Shown piece after piece: positions 1 through 10,344 of a stretch of DNA of 22,147 nt. This stretch comes from Bigelowiella natans CCMP2755 (lineage: Eukaryota; Cercozoa; Chlorarachniophyceae), in NCBI GenBank assembly GCA_000320545.1, contig ADNK01002245.1, forward strand, positions 1 through 22,147, given 5' to 3'. Below the pieces are notes generated by a model. The model saw only the letters and a program-made list of their open reading frames with translations, made no database searches and was not told where the DNA came from. Each line of letters begins with the position of its first letter. Position 1 is the first letter of the stretch. The position numbers were made by a program, and so were the translations under genes.

Positions 1-145
1 GGCGACTAAATATCGGGGGGGGGCATTATACTTCTGACTTCAACGTGTGGCTGGCAGCTACGGAGTTATGCAATTGGTGCTAGGAAACACTTACTCTTGA
101 ACGATGTAGGCCATGACTCGTCGAAGCTCCTCAACTACCTAAATA

Positions 146-202
<57 letters not shown>

Positions 203-590
203 TTAAATAAATGTCGTCCTCCTTCTCTTTTCGTTGCGCGTCGTCCTTGTTGACTAACCACGCACTAACCGCGCACGAGAGCTCTATCGCTCACCAGCAG
301 CACAAAATGGGAACGAATTTAAGATCCGGTGGCCGCTCCCCAAGCGAGCAAGAGCCATACAAATGCCACACAGCTTTTGTTTTGAAAGCACGGTGGGTGG
401 GGGGGGAACTCGACCTTGTCCATCTCCTGCACGGTGCGCGTGCAGTATACGAGCTTTCCGGTATCGGAGTGCTGCAGCTGATACGACAGGATGAGCGACA
501 ACAAGGACACCGTTTTGCCGGTGCCTATATGTTCCACGGCAGTTTGTGAGAAGAGTTGTTGTGTGAGCGAGCCGCTGGAGAGAGATGATA

Positions 591-632
<42 letters not shown>

Positions 633-672
633 TGTTTGATTTCATTCAACAGTTAGCACCTTGTGGTAGTAG

Positions 673-717
<45 letters not shown>

Positions 718-1214
718 AAGTAGTACCTGTAGGCATCTCCAACAGACAGTGGCCTTTTACACCATCAAGCGTTTGCTTGATGTGAAACATGTATCTAGAC
801 GGAGAAGTCGGAGATTGACGGACGTGGTAAGGAGGGGGAGGAGGAGGAGACGAAGAAGAGGAGGAGTGGGGGGAGTGGGGGGGGGAGGGGGGGGGTTGTT
901 TATCAGATTACAACGAATTCCTACGCGGAGTGGGTTCTGTTTTGTTGTGCGGTTGTCTGTCAAATCAACATAACAACTGTATAATAGCTATCCTCCATAT
1001 CATCATAATTATGGACGTTCTAAGTTATGGTCACCATAACCATCGTTATCGTTATCATTATAATCATCATCACCATTGTCATCGCCATCATCATCGTCAT
1101 CATCATCGTCATCATCATCATCATCATCATCATCATTATTCCGGACTTGGCCTGCTCGGGATAGATGTAGTCATAGGGGAAATAGACGACCAGCCCATCG
1201 ATATTAATCTTCAT
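1..1214 (-). CDS. XPD: XPD/ERCC2-type DNA repair helicase, 5' part (four exons, runs off left end)
   Basis: XPD is the 5'-3' ATP-dependent DNA helicase of TFIIH, acting in nucleotide excision repair and transcription initiation in the nucleus. Exons read on the minus strand: 1214-1147, 794-727, 524-415 and 138-95; a donor (GTAAGTG) follows 95, so the rest lies outside the window. Phases agree: 68, 68, 110 and 44 nt. The start gives [20 protein letters not shown], close to the strongly conserved XPD N-terminus. Exon 2 gives [20 protein letters not shown] and exons 2/3 together give the Walker A motif EMPTGTGKT at residues 42-50, the intron splitting the first glycine codon of GTGKT. Exon 3 continues with [13 protein letters not shown] (motif Ia, YC[ST]RT), and exon 4 gives [15 protein letters not shown]. 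About 97 of roughly 760 residues are visible. The iron-sulfur cysteines and the DEAH box are outside. FANCJ or RTEL1 paralogues are less likely because of the N-terminal match. Confidence 0.93.
153..199. repeat. (AT)n microsatellite in XPD intron 3
   Basis: Nearly pure AT dinucleotide tract just upstream, in the minus-strand sense, of the acceptor of XPD exon 4 (ttatttag before 138). Confidence 0.95.
592..716. repeat. (TG)n and (AGT)n microsatellites in XPD intron 2
   Basis: A TG tract at about 592-630 is followed by an AGT/GGT trinucleotide tract at about 666-716. Both lie inside XPD intron 2 (726-525). Plus-strand reading of this stretch yields poly-Ser/Gly/Val peptides that are not genes. 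Confidence 0.95.
795..1146. repeat. XPD intron 1 with purine-rich and (CAT)n tracts
   Basis: This intron holds a GGA/G-rich purine tract at about 829-896, with runs of G that could form quadruplexes, and a long CAT/ATC tract at about 1040-1137 that reads as poly-His on plus and poly-Met on minus. Donor AA|GTCCGG at 1146; acceptor tctag before 794. Confidence 0.85.
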
Positions 1215-1868
1215 TATCTGTGGGTCAGTTTACTGTCCTTACTGCGTCTTCAATCTGAAGGGAAATACAAGAGCCATAAATCTCAGCTTTGTGGGGGCTC
1301 CCGACGTGCTAACACGGCAGATTTTGCGCACTTTTCGGAGTTGATATGAAGCAAGTGCATGATCTCTCCAATCTCAGGGATATTTAAAAAAGATAAAGAT
1401 TAGACATGTGAGTGGGGTGATTTGTGCATGCTGCCACATCTCCATGGCTCACCTTCAACAACAACCTCTACCTTGGCCCTTCTACAGCCGTAACTCACCA
1501 TTCAGGGAGAGTTAGATCTGAAACTCCGAATCCCTTTTTTAGAGCGTATAAAACCTAAAAATGCTATGTGTTTAGGTAATACGACAAGCGATTTCATCAG
1601 AAAAGAGTCATAGATGAGATGGGCGACTACACATGTTTGGTTGTCAGAATTACATCCGTAGTATTTCCATAGATGCAATCGATATCTGTAGGGTTTGCTC
1701 CGATTTTTAATATTTCGCTCTGGATTTTCGGTTAGGGATTTTATTGTGATGACTTTGTGTAATATTTTTAGTATAAAAATATTTCTAATTTTTTTTATCT
1801 CAATTGATATGGTTCATGGGGGCCACCGGCCGATGCACGCCTGCTGTCTACTGACTCTCTTCTTCATT
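1215..1868. promoter_or_regulatory. Divergent spacer between XPD and the thioesterase
   Basis: About 650 bp separate the two divergent start codons, so both promoters probably lie here. A TATA-like element (tataaaa) is at 1547-1553 on plus, about 320 bp before the favoured thioesterase ATG. The right half, about 1690-1810, is AT-rich. An open frame upstream of 1869 continues in phase to 1695, so the thioesterase could begin at 1809 or 1695. No other gene is visible. The promoter call is inference from position. Confidence 0.4.
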
Positions 1869-3516
1869 ATGGCAGATTCGAGAGTACCCCCTAGACTACT
1901 GGCAGGGGGGACGAGGGCAGTTAGAGCTGCTGCGGTAAAAACCATTAGGAGGCCTGTCGGGTTGCCGTCACATTTGAGAGAGCACAAAGTAAATGTACCC
2001 CCCTCAAGCCGATACCGCTTCTCCACGCCTCTCGCTCGCTTCGCTTTTCTTTCATCGTCATCTTCTTCTCGTTTGTCCCCCATTTTCTCCACTGGGTCAT
2101 TATCAGCATCATCATCATCATCATCTTCTGATCGAGCAGCAGGCGAATGGACGACTGTCCCACTGCGCGTATACATCGAAGATACCGACGCCTTTGGCGT
2201 CGCTTACTATGCAAACTATGCAAAGTTCTTTGAACGTGCCGTGCAGGCAAGGGCAGGACTCTGGTTGCAGCAGGAGAAGAAGGGGGGGGGGTTAAGGACC
2301 GCTACTCCAACGCTCTTCAGCATCAATAATATGCGCTATAAGAAACCTGCTATTCTCGGGCAGCTACTTAATGTAAAAAGTCGTGTTGTCGACCACGACG
2401 CTCATTCAGTGAATGAAGAGATGGTCATCTCAGATGCCGATTCTGGGGATGTCCTCAATTCCGCAACTGTGCGCTGGGGGTTCGTCGACCCAGGTTCTAC
2501 TACCTGCGAGGATGATAACGACGGTGCATTGGTGTGTAGCGTCGTCAATTCGCCTCTCCCATCCTCCTCGATGTTCAACACCGCCGTAGAGGATCGACAG
2601 CCCCAAGCAGACATAGACATGGGCAGCGACGCCAGCGCGGCTATTGCGACTGTGGAGGAGCAGCTGAGAGTTGAGCAGAGGAGGTTTGGTTGTGCTGTGA
2701 GAAAAACGAGAGCATCGGTCCTCGTAGAAGATGTGGATGCAACAGGCTTTCTCTCCCCAGCCTCCACGCTGCGCTACTTTGAGAGAAGCCGAAGCGACCT
2801 GACGGGAGGACCGGGGGCGGGCTTAAGGTCATTGCACGAATCTGGAATTTCCATATTCGTGGCGAAGATAGATCAAATGACGCTGGGCACGCTTGGGAGA
2901 CGCCCCCGCGTCGGGGCGCCGCTGGAGGTGAGGACGTATACCTTACTGAAGGATAAGCCTGGGACCATGCTAAAAATGTGGCAGGAGCTGTGGGCTTGTG
3001 AACGCGGTTATTCGGAAGATGCAGCATTCGACGATACAGCTGAGCTGGTAGCTACTGCAGAGGTAATATGATGATGATGACGACGACGACAATGATGATT
3101 AGGAGAGATGATGACGACGACGACAATGATGATTAGGAGAGATGATGACGACGACGACAATGATGAGTAGGAGAGATGATGAGAGGAGCTGACTTCATAG
3201 CTATTTTACTTATACGAAAATCCCTCATCTAATACCGATATGATGATGACGATGATGACGACGATACTCACGTTATGTATCGAAAAGACGCTTTATTGTC
3301 TGACAGGTGACCACGATGACAGTCGACAGCGCTACTTCGAGACCAACCAAAGCACCCCAATGGCTGTACGATAGAGTGAAGCAACTTTCATCATCCTCCC
3401 AATTATCTGCTGAGAAAGAATCGAATCTTCGAAAGAGCAACAGGATAGGAAAGGGCGAAATAATTGAGCTGAAGCTCTGGCCATCACACAGCGAGAGCCT
3501 GGTTGATAATGAATGA
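1869..3516 (+). CDS. Tandem double-hotdog acyl-CoA thioesterase (4HBT/YbgC-like), two exons
   Basis: Predicted to hydrolyse acyl-CoA or acyl-ACP thioesters. Exons are 1869-3062 and 3307-3516 (stop TGA), about 467 aa; donor GAG|GTAATA and acceptor tgacag|GTG are both phase 0. The join is supported by the C-terminus VDSATSRPTKAPQWL, a typical post-hotdog tail. Hotdog 1 spans residues ~97-205 with the active-site helix EDTDAFGVAYYANYAKFFER (Asp107 equivalent to the catalytic Asp of 4-hydroxybenzoyl-CoA thioesterase). Hotdog 2 spans ~272-398 plus exon 2, with EDVDATGFLSPASTLRYFER (Asp290). The linker at ~207-262 is acidic and low in complexity. The N-terminal ~90 residues are rich in Arg, Ala and Ser with few acids, consistent with an organelle transit peptide. 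The start at 1869 is favoured for that reason; in-frame ATGs at 1809 and 1695 would add a hydrophobic leader. Substrate unknown. Confidence 0.88.
3069..3182. repeat. 34-bp minisatellite in the thioesterase intron
   Basis: About three copies of a 34-bp unit built from GATGATGACGACGACGAC, AATGATGATT and AGGAGA. The copy anchor caatgatga recurs at about 3090, 3124 and 3158. It lies directly after the donor of the 244-nt intron (3063-3306). Another GATGAC-rich stretch follows at about 3239-3266. Confidence 0.85.
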
Positions 3517-4330
3517 TTATCATAAAATTATTTGATCTATGTGCAACATTGAGCTTCCTCGACGGTGCGACGTTAATGTGCTGGAAAAATGACAAATGCA
3601 AGCGTGTGATGCGCTAGCTAGCTAGTGCGATAGTTTGTGCTCTAGTGCTAGTGTGCATACTATAGCACACTAGCACACTAGCACTGTTCGTCTCGCTTCC
3701 ATGCCAGTAGTCATCATTGCTAGATTGTTTCGACATGCACACTAGACAGAGCTCTAGAGCTAGCAGACAGCATTATCAAGTTATAAAGTCACGGTGAGAC
3801 TGCGGATGCGTTTGGCAGCAACATGCATTGCACATATCCGGCAGGACGCTGCTAGGCAGTTAGCTAGCTGTAGCAGCGGTACGTTAGCTAGCTAGCTAGT
3901 GAGCAGCAATGACTTGCATGCACCGATCGCATGGGCCACAGCTAGCACAGATGGGCGGCATTATATATAGGCCTAGCAGTCGTGCTAGCAGAGTGGTTGA
4001 ATACGATGTATATGTGTAATTTCGCCGGATGACGACATTGCTATAGCTATAGATTGATAAACATGAACGTACTATCTAGCTATGTGCTATAGCGGGACTG
4101 TGCACGATGCGCATTTTGTCTACACGTATAACATGAAAATGTGCGATATAAACATAGCTAGATAGCTAGATAGCATGGAAATCTAGCTAGCTAGACATTT
4201 CAAAAAGATTATCTAGTCATGCACGCATGCTAAACATCTGATCCAGATTATTGCAACAATGCATGTGCAGACGTTGCTAATGAGAAAGGGCGTCGCAGGT
4301 ACGATGCGCGTGCGGAAGGCATACCGGCCG
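3517..4330. other. Intergenic palindrome island 1 (CTAG/CATG-rich)
   Basis: No gene seen. From about 3600 the sequence is crowded with short self-complementary words: GCTAGC, CTAGCTAG, GCATGC and tagctagctagc runs at 3612-3626, 3880-3900 and 4160-4195. It begins just after the thioesterase stop and its presumed 3' UTR. The content differs sharply from the coding and microsatellite DNA around it, and resembles the islands at 11010-11500 and 20400-21340. Confidence 0.7.
3636..3676. repeat. Inverted repeat / hairpin
   Basis: A perfect 10-bp stem, gctagtgtgc at 3647-3656 and gcacactagc at 3665-3674, encloses an 8-nt loop. The flanks extend it imperfectly to about 20 bp because the outer arms repeat the gcacactagc word. 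Could be a structured RNA or a cruciform; nothing shows transcription. Confidence 0.75.
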
Positions 4331-4590
4331 CGTGCACTCGTGCAGCAACAAATAAAAAGCATGAATAGGCATCTAATAATAACCAATTTATTATGTTCTC
4401 TGTGCTGAATATTATAAATTCTACGAATTGATGGAGGTTGAAGTTCTAGTCATAGTTGATAATAACAATTTTTGTTTGCGCAGCGAATATGCTGCGCCAA
4501 AGCTTTTGGGCTGTGCACTATTTATGTTTTCCAACACCCAAGTAAGATTATGGCGTGTGCTCTATTTACACATTGACCCATATCTGAATC
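4331..4590. other. Spacer 3' of the GT2 gene
   Basis: An AT-leaning stretch between palindrome island 1 and the last in-frame stop of the GT2 gene. It may hold the GT2 3' UTR or, if exon 6 is spliced, a further exon that I cannot identify. Confidence 0.35.
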
Positions 4591-5509
4591 TTATTGCGAC
4601 CTCGGTGCGCAAAAGACGCCTAGCACGTGGCGCGTTGCATATACATAGGATGCCTTCCGTTTCCCATCTGAGATGGAGCCAAAACAATAAACAACAACAA
4701 CAACAACAACAACACACAGTATGAGGCCGGTCCTCCACGAGTAGATAGATGGGAAAGGGGACGACGAGGGGTGATGGGGTCTCTCGGTGACGACTGCATC
4801 GTCGTCACATCCACCCCCACAATTAGGATATCGTACCGATGCATAATGATCTGTGAGGAAGGAGGAGGTCTTCACGGTGCCGTATCCGTTGCGGGATAGG
4901 ATGTCCAGCCTCGTGCTCTCATGTGAGTTGGGTTCTGTCTTGCTCGCTATACTGAGGAAGGTGTCGTCATTTCCCATGGATACTTCCTTGTCTTGGAGAG
5001 GAGGTTCCTGCACGTATTTGGAACCGGGGGGGGGGGGGGGGGGGGCACCATCAGTATGGGGGGGGGGGGAAACAACATTTCGTCCTCAGCAAAGCACTTC
5101 GTGGTATGTGCTGGTAGTGTGAGTGAAATGAGTCTTCAGATTACTCATGATGTCGATTAATCGAGTGGTAGTCTCTCCTATATTTCATGGTATTATACAT
5201 GGGTAGGCGGGGGTGAGCGCATCATTTCGCATCATCGCTATCACTGTCTCAATATCTCACCGTGAAAAGAGTCATTCGCATGGCTACGAACGGGATGTAG
5301 TAGAAGATGCACTTGAACCCTCCCCACACACGGCACACCCTAAGGTAATCCGAGTATATCGGGTAGAGGGCCACGACGAGGAGGCGTTGTTGGATATCGG
5401 GCCGATGGTTCCATAGAGCGTAGTTGATGAACATAGCTTGGAACAACTCCAGAATGTAGAACCCGATGCGCATGTTGAAGAAGAAAGTCCACGCCTCTTC
5501 GTAAGCGGT

Positions 5510-5546
<37 letters not shown>

Positions 5547-7526
5547 TATTTTATTTTTTCGGAAGAGAACTGGTGAATGCAGTAATAGCAGTGATAGTCA
5601 AGGGGCCTATTCGTCTTAACGCGGAAAAACACCCACGGCGCCATGGGAATTATTCAAAAGTCGTAACGGTAGTTCCTTCAACTTCATTCTCTACTCCACA
5701 ATATGCCGTCACGGTAGCAGCAGCGAGCAAGACAACAATGGAGAATCACGTGGTTCTTCTTCTCTTGTGCTTCACTTTTCAGTCACAAATTCGTTTTATC
5801 GACTACGATACCTTCATCAAGAGGAAAGGGACTAGAAAATGAAGGAAGATGGCCGACACGTGTCGCACCGACTCACATCGGAACACAACATTTCCTAGGA
5901 AAGACCCCGCATCGTACACCAGGAACAGGTACAGGCGGATGATCAGCCTCCGTGGAGCATTTACATACCTAGTCAACACCAACACAGACAACAATGTTTA
6001 CCAAAGCCAAAGGAGAAATCGACATATTACTCGAGCATACATGCATCGAGAGCGAGAGGAGGAGGAAGGGTGGGGGGGGGTACACAATCAAAAATTGCTT
6101 GCTTGTCTTGCTTTTTAAGTGAAAAAGGGGGTTCATTACCATCGCTCCGCCCTCTGCTTCCACAGGTTCGACGCACCGTAGCCCTGCTCCCTCCCCCCAC
6201 CGCACATGGTGGCGAACGGCGTGGCGTGGGAGGGCGCGAAGGTGGAGACGTACGACCGCAGGTCCTGCTTGATCTTGTGGTTGCGGAGCAGGTTCATCGC
6301 GCCGATCCACCCATCTTCGCCGAACGGGAGGAAGGGGTGCTCCCACAGAATCGACTGGAAGCGGTCCCTGCGCCACAGCCCGATGATGCCGTGGCAGAAC
6401 CAGGACGTCCCGGTCAGGGAACGGAAGTACCGCCATTGCGAGAAGAGCAGAAACTCGAAATCGACGAGCCGCTGCACCAGGCTCGGCCCCATCATGGATA
6501 TGCCGTAGGAGACCCCCGACACCTTGTCGTCATCGAAGTGGCTCTGGTCAAACACCATGTCCTCCGGCAGGATGGTGTCGTCGTCTATGTGCACGATGTA
6601 CTCGACGTTCTTGGGGAGAATCTGCATGCCTTCCCAGATCGCGCGCGTTTTGAGGCCCTGCGGAACGTAGATGTAGCGGATGGAGGGCGAGATGGCGCTG
6701 ACCCTCTCGTGCGTCGAGTCGGGGGGCTGGCTCACATTCGCATTGTCCACGACCACGATGTTCTCGGGGGGGATGTGCCTGGCCACCGACCTAAGCGTCG
6801 CTTCGATCTCGTCCTCGCTCTTGTGGCAGGGAATGACACAACCGATCTTCTTCAAGAATTGCGGGTCGTTCACGAACCCGTGCGGTTTGTCCGGATACCG
6901 AGCGTAGATGTACCCGACCATCAGGTATACAATGCCGAGAGCTGCGATGGCCATGAGACTCAGAAACGCGGCGCTGAAGTAGCCAAGGAAGGGCTCCTCG
7001 GATGGGACGGGCACTCGGAGTGCAGCCCACGTGACCTGGTAGAACTGAGTGTGCGCGTAGAGATAGTAGGCCGATATGCACATGCTCATGTACCTAGGGA
7101 AGTGGGGGGGGGGGCATGTATTTTAATAATAAACAGGGCAAGGCTGGATATCACAATTAAGATATACGTACCACAGAGCGGCTCTGCCATATCCTATGAG
7201 GTGCGTTGACCAAAGACCCATCATTACGAACGCCGAATATCCGGTGGTTTCTGTGTTCTCATCGCAAGCTTCCTCGTCTCCGCCGCTATATATCGTAATG
7301 AAAGAGGGGTGAGGGAAGGAGGAACTCGATGAATACATGCAAATACGGTCTTCTCCACGTCAATGCATGCTTGTTCTCTTCTTTCTTACCAGTTTCCATA
7401 TGTAGATCGCACGATCCATGAGATGCTCCGAAGGATTGAATGTGCCAAGGATATGGTTACAACGACGAATGTGCACGTAATAATGTACGGCACGAATGCC
7501 AGGTACACTGGTAAATGAATTAGCAT
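4591..7526 (-). CDS. Membrane glycosyltransferase, family GT2 (hyaluronan synthase/Cps1-like), six exons
   Basis: Predicted polysaccharide synthase using a nucleotide sugar at the cytosolic membrane face. Exons: 7526-7390, 7285-7172, 7093-6140, 5968-5812, 5509-5261, 5007-4591; all phases agree, giving up to ~675 aa. Three hydrophobic segments come first (exons 1, 2 and start of 3, e.g. YLAFVPYIITCTFVVV). The catalytic domain follows: GCVIPCHKSEDEIEATLRSV (nucleotide-binding strand), VVVDNAN, YIVHIDDDTILPED (DDD, residues 254-256), LPFGEDGWIG (ED acceptor motif, ~343-344) and QRAERW (QxxRW, 397-402). The W codon is split by intron 3. Several C-terminal membrane segments follow in exons 4 and 5 (RLIIRLYLFLVYDAG, FLHFLVPFLLM, FYILELFQAMFINYAL). 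This is the layout of processive GT2 synthases. Exon 6 has a polar tail, then an eight-Val run from a GTT microsatellite, so the true end may be an intron near 4836 (GTACGA). The sugar cannot be named. Confidence 0.88.
4688..4714. repeat. (CAA)n microsatellite
   Basis: An ACA/CAA trinucleotide tract within the last open stretch of the GT2 gene, reading as poly-Val on the minus strand. It makes the predicted C-terminal ~70 residues doubtful as coding. Confidence 0.9.
5026..5069. repeat. Two long homopolymer G runs (20 and 12 nt)
   Basis: A run of 20 G at 5026-5045 and one of 12 G at 5058-5069, twelve bases apart. In the GT2 gene's sense they are C runs just upstream of the acceptor of exon 6 and may serve as its pyrimidine tract. 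Run length is prone to sequencing error. Confidence 0.85.
5512..5543. repeat. (CA)n microsatellite at the GT2 exon 5 acceptor
   Basis: On the minus strand this is a TG tract ending directly in gtgcag, the acceptor of exon 5 (starts 5509). The repeat fills the place of the polypyrimidine tract. Confidence 0.95.
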
Positions 7527-8600
7527 GTTCTTAAATCCGTTGCCTTCGAGTGAACGGAACTTCTTTGCGCTCTAGGACAAAACCGCCAACCGATCTCCAA
7601 ATAAGACTCTCTCTCCTGCAGGGAATTGAACAATTTAGAAGAAACTATGGGACCAAATGGATGACTAATCTGGTTTCGTTGGAAAATGCAGTTGGGGAAG
7701 ATGTGATTTGTTCCCTAAACCTGCTGTGGCCACGAGGATCCCCGAGGAACTTCCTAGCTCTGACGTATGCACATCAAAAACGGCAGAACTACTTTTTAGC
7801 ATTAAGTGAAAACTATGCAATAGGTGGGAACTCAACCATTTTTAACATAACTGTCGCATAGGTACATTGGTAATCATAAATGAGAAATAAAAGTGATGTT
7901 CCTCTGATTACTTATGTCTCTACTGTACTCCCATGTACAAAATCTACAGCTCCCTTCTCAATATAGATTCCATTTTATGATTATGCATCAATATTGAATT
8001 CATCACCCTTTTCTTCGAAAATGAAAGCTGATTCGAGGATACAGAGAGTATCCTCGCCTCACAGATCAGCATTAAATAAGGGTTGAATGTTAAATATGTA
8101 ATAACACGTTCTCCTTCCAAATGTTCGTAATGCTCAGACCAGCACACACTGAAGAAGGATCTAGGTTGAGTGGCACTGTAAAGGAAAAGAAAATTCTCTA
8201 TATTTTGGAGCCTGTCCCGGAAACAGACCTCTTACTTGAAGCTGGAAGGGTCTGGAAAACAAGAACGGGGGAGAGGATAGACTGGCTTATTTCCACAAAT
8301 ACAGAGAACGTCAACCAGCTCGATCCAAATTATGTTTCATAAACGAAAAAATTAAATATATTCAAATATAGGCTACAAATGGAAATAATTTCCGAAAATC
8401 TCAGTCGTATATGATGATAGGGGATAAAATGAATGTTACCATTCCGAAATTAGTACTTAGAAAAAGAAACCTAGATGCTCCCGTCAATTTTCTTGACGAC
8501 AGGAATTCTAACCAAATAAAAGAAAGGAATTGGTTCGATTTTCGTACACCTTGTAGTTGGTGGAGACGAAACTTTTTGCTAAGCAAAATTTAATCAGATC
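7527..8600. other. Region with weak ORFs upstream of GT2; no gene supported
   Basis: The GT2 promoter or 5' UTR should start here. Plus-strand open frames at 7550-7861 (103 codons, with a stretch FRRNYGTKWMTNLVSLEN) and 8121-8342 (73 codons) do not resemble a family I know and lack clear linking splice signals. They could be exons of an unrecognised gene or chance. The GT2 frame itself is open upstream of its ATG to a stop near 7573. Confidence 0.3.
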
Positions 8601-10255
8601 TACTACTAGCTCTCAGACTTTTTGATACACCTTTATATTTATATTCGACAAATATAATGTACATATTCTTGTAATATTCTAGGATATTCTGTAAAATCCT
8701 AATATTTATTTTCACGATACTTTACTTAAAGTTAAGAGATGCGTCAACGAAAATGCGACGTAACTTCGAATGCGCCAGAAGCAGTTTTGGACAAATCACC
8801 AAATAATATTTATCAGAATTTCGAAACACTATTTCTACAAGGTACGGATTAGTTACCCCTTATAATTCTGAATAGCGACATGAAATAAATTGTAAGAACT
8901 TGTTAGTATTGAAGAACAAGAACAGCGATGTGTGCAGAACAGTCTCCAAATTAGATGCTTAGGGTACAATGCTAACCCTAGTTAGATTTATGTACAATGT
9001 TAACCGATATTTGGAGTCCCAAATTAGGGCAAATATCGAAATGAATACACTTTTGTTACATAAAATGTATTCTTTAGCATTGCGTTTTAGAATATATAAT
9101 GTTTTTAATTACATTTTGTATCACTGGGTAAGTAGACTAAAAGAAAATCGGTAACTAAGAAATCGCGCCGACATAAAAACCGGCTATTAAATATACAGGG
9201 AATTTCACACGTGATCCTTGCGTTCTGGAGCGATTTTGTGGACATTGCGCAACAATAATTGAAAAGAAGCCGTTAAGATACGAATTCTTTTGCTCCTTTG
9301 AGGTACCCGATTCCGTTCTCTTATTTGATTGTTATACTTTAATTCTCAACCAAAAATGGTGGATATTTTTCAATGACGCTTGGCATTAAATCGTAAATCG
9401 AGCTATAAATCTCCTCATCTAGCGTTTGGAAGAAAAGAGCATAAATTTCTTGATTGCGACAAGTTGATTTTTGACTTCCGCACACAAAAGGAAAAGAAGT
9501 GGCGAAGTGAATAACTCTCAAAACAACTGCGAAAGCACTCATATGAAATAATTGTATTTCAGGTTTCAACGACCGCATATTTGAATAATTTTTAACATAA
9601 AAGGGTCCCTTCTCCTATTTATTGCGATAAAATTATTATTAAATTCGGCTGAGTTTCACAATAGCTTGCCTTGCACCCCCTTCAACCACTTCGCAATTTT
9701 CTTTGGAGGTTAACTTCATTCTTGAACGTTTCACTAACACTGTATAACATCTCGGTCTCAAGAATGATGTTGCTTTACACCTCAATATTTACACTGTATT
9801 GTGCAGAGCTGTGGATTAGGGAAGCGGTTGTATCAAAGCCAGCCTACGACAATCACGGGAAATTGAGCAGGCTCCCATCTAGTGTGGGGGTTGCTTGCGA
9901 CTGAATCTTACAGGTTAGATTTTAACTGGACGAATTAAATGTAGGTATTAGGATGATATCATTGTCATCGAAGGAGAGATGGTGGAAGCACGTTAGAATG
10001 AGGACACAACCCCGAGAGTGAAATGGATTAATATTTTTGGAAAGATCATAGATGAAATATTTTTTGCAATATTGCTATTTTAAATCGAAGGAGAGGTGAT
10101 GGAAAGCAAGTACCAGGAAGAAGAGTCCTTAGAAGATATTCCCGAGACTGAAATAAATAACATCCTTGGAACTGGAGAAGCAGACTCAAAGCACTCAAAT
10201 CAAGCTTACGGAAGCTTTAGAGGTGCAGGCATTCCCAAGTTTTAGAAATTCGATG
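8600..10255. other. AT-rich stretch without recognisable genes
   Basis: About 1.65 kb, markedly richer in A and T than the flanking genes, with frequent stops in all frames. ORFs of 60-80 codons at 8969-9154, 9339-9578 (minus) and 9671-9904 show no motif I recognise. The short phrase cgaaggagagatggtggaa (about 9969) recurs in altered form near 10086, hinting at an old local duplication. Confidence 0.5.
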
Positions 10256-10264
10256 AGCGCATAT

Positions 10265-10265
<1 letters not shown>

Positions 10266-10343
<78 letters not shown>

Positions 10344-10344
10344 C
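10266..10344. repeat. Compound (CA)n(CGCA)n microsatellite
   Basis: A CA tract at about 10266-10308 passes into a CGCA/GCAC tetranucleotide tract up to about 10344. Confidence 0.95.

Noticed and set aside
491-973. Ser/Val/Arg-rich plus-strand frame
   Set aside because: It reads through TG, AGT and GGA repeats inside XPD introns and overlaps XPD exons 2 and 3 in antisense.
930-1349. Histidine-rich plus-strand frame
   Set aside because: Made by the CAT microsatellite in XPD intron 1 and antisense to XPD exon 1.
1695-1868. Upstream extension of the thioesterase reading frame
   Set aside because: AT-rich, Ile/Phe-rich and unlike the downstream leader; more likely untranslated, although not excluded.
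6070-7209. 379-codon plus-strand open frame
   Set aside because: It lies antisense to GT2 exon 3, whose motifs are unambiguous; the plus-strand peptide has no motif and is a shadow of GC-rich coding DNA.
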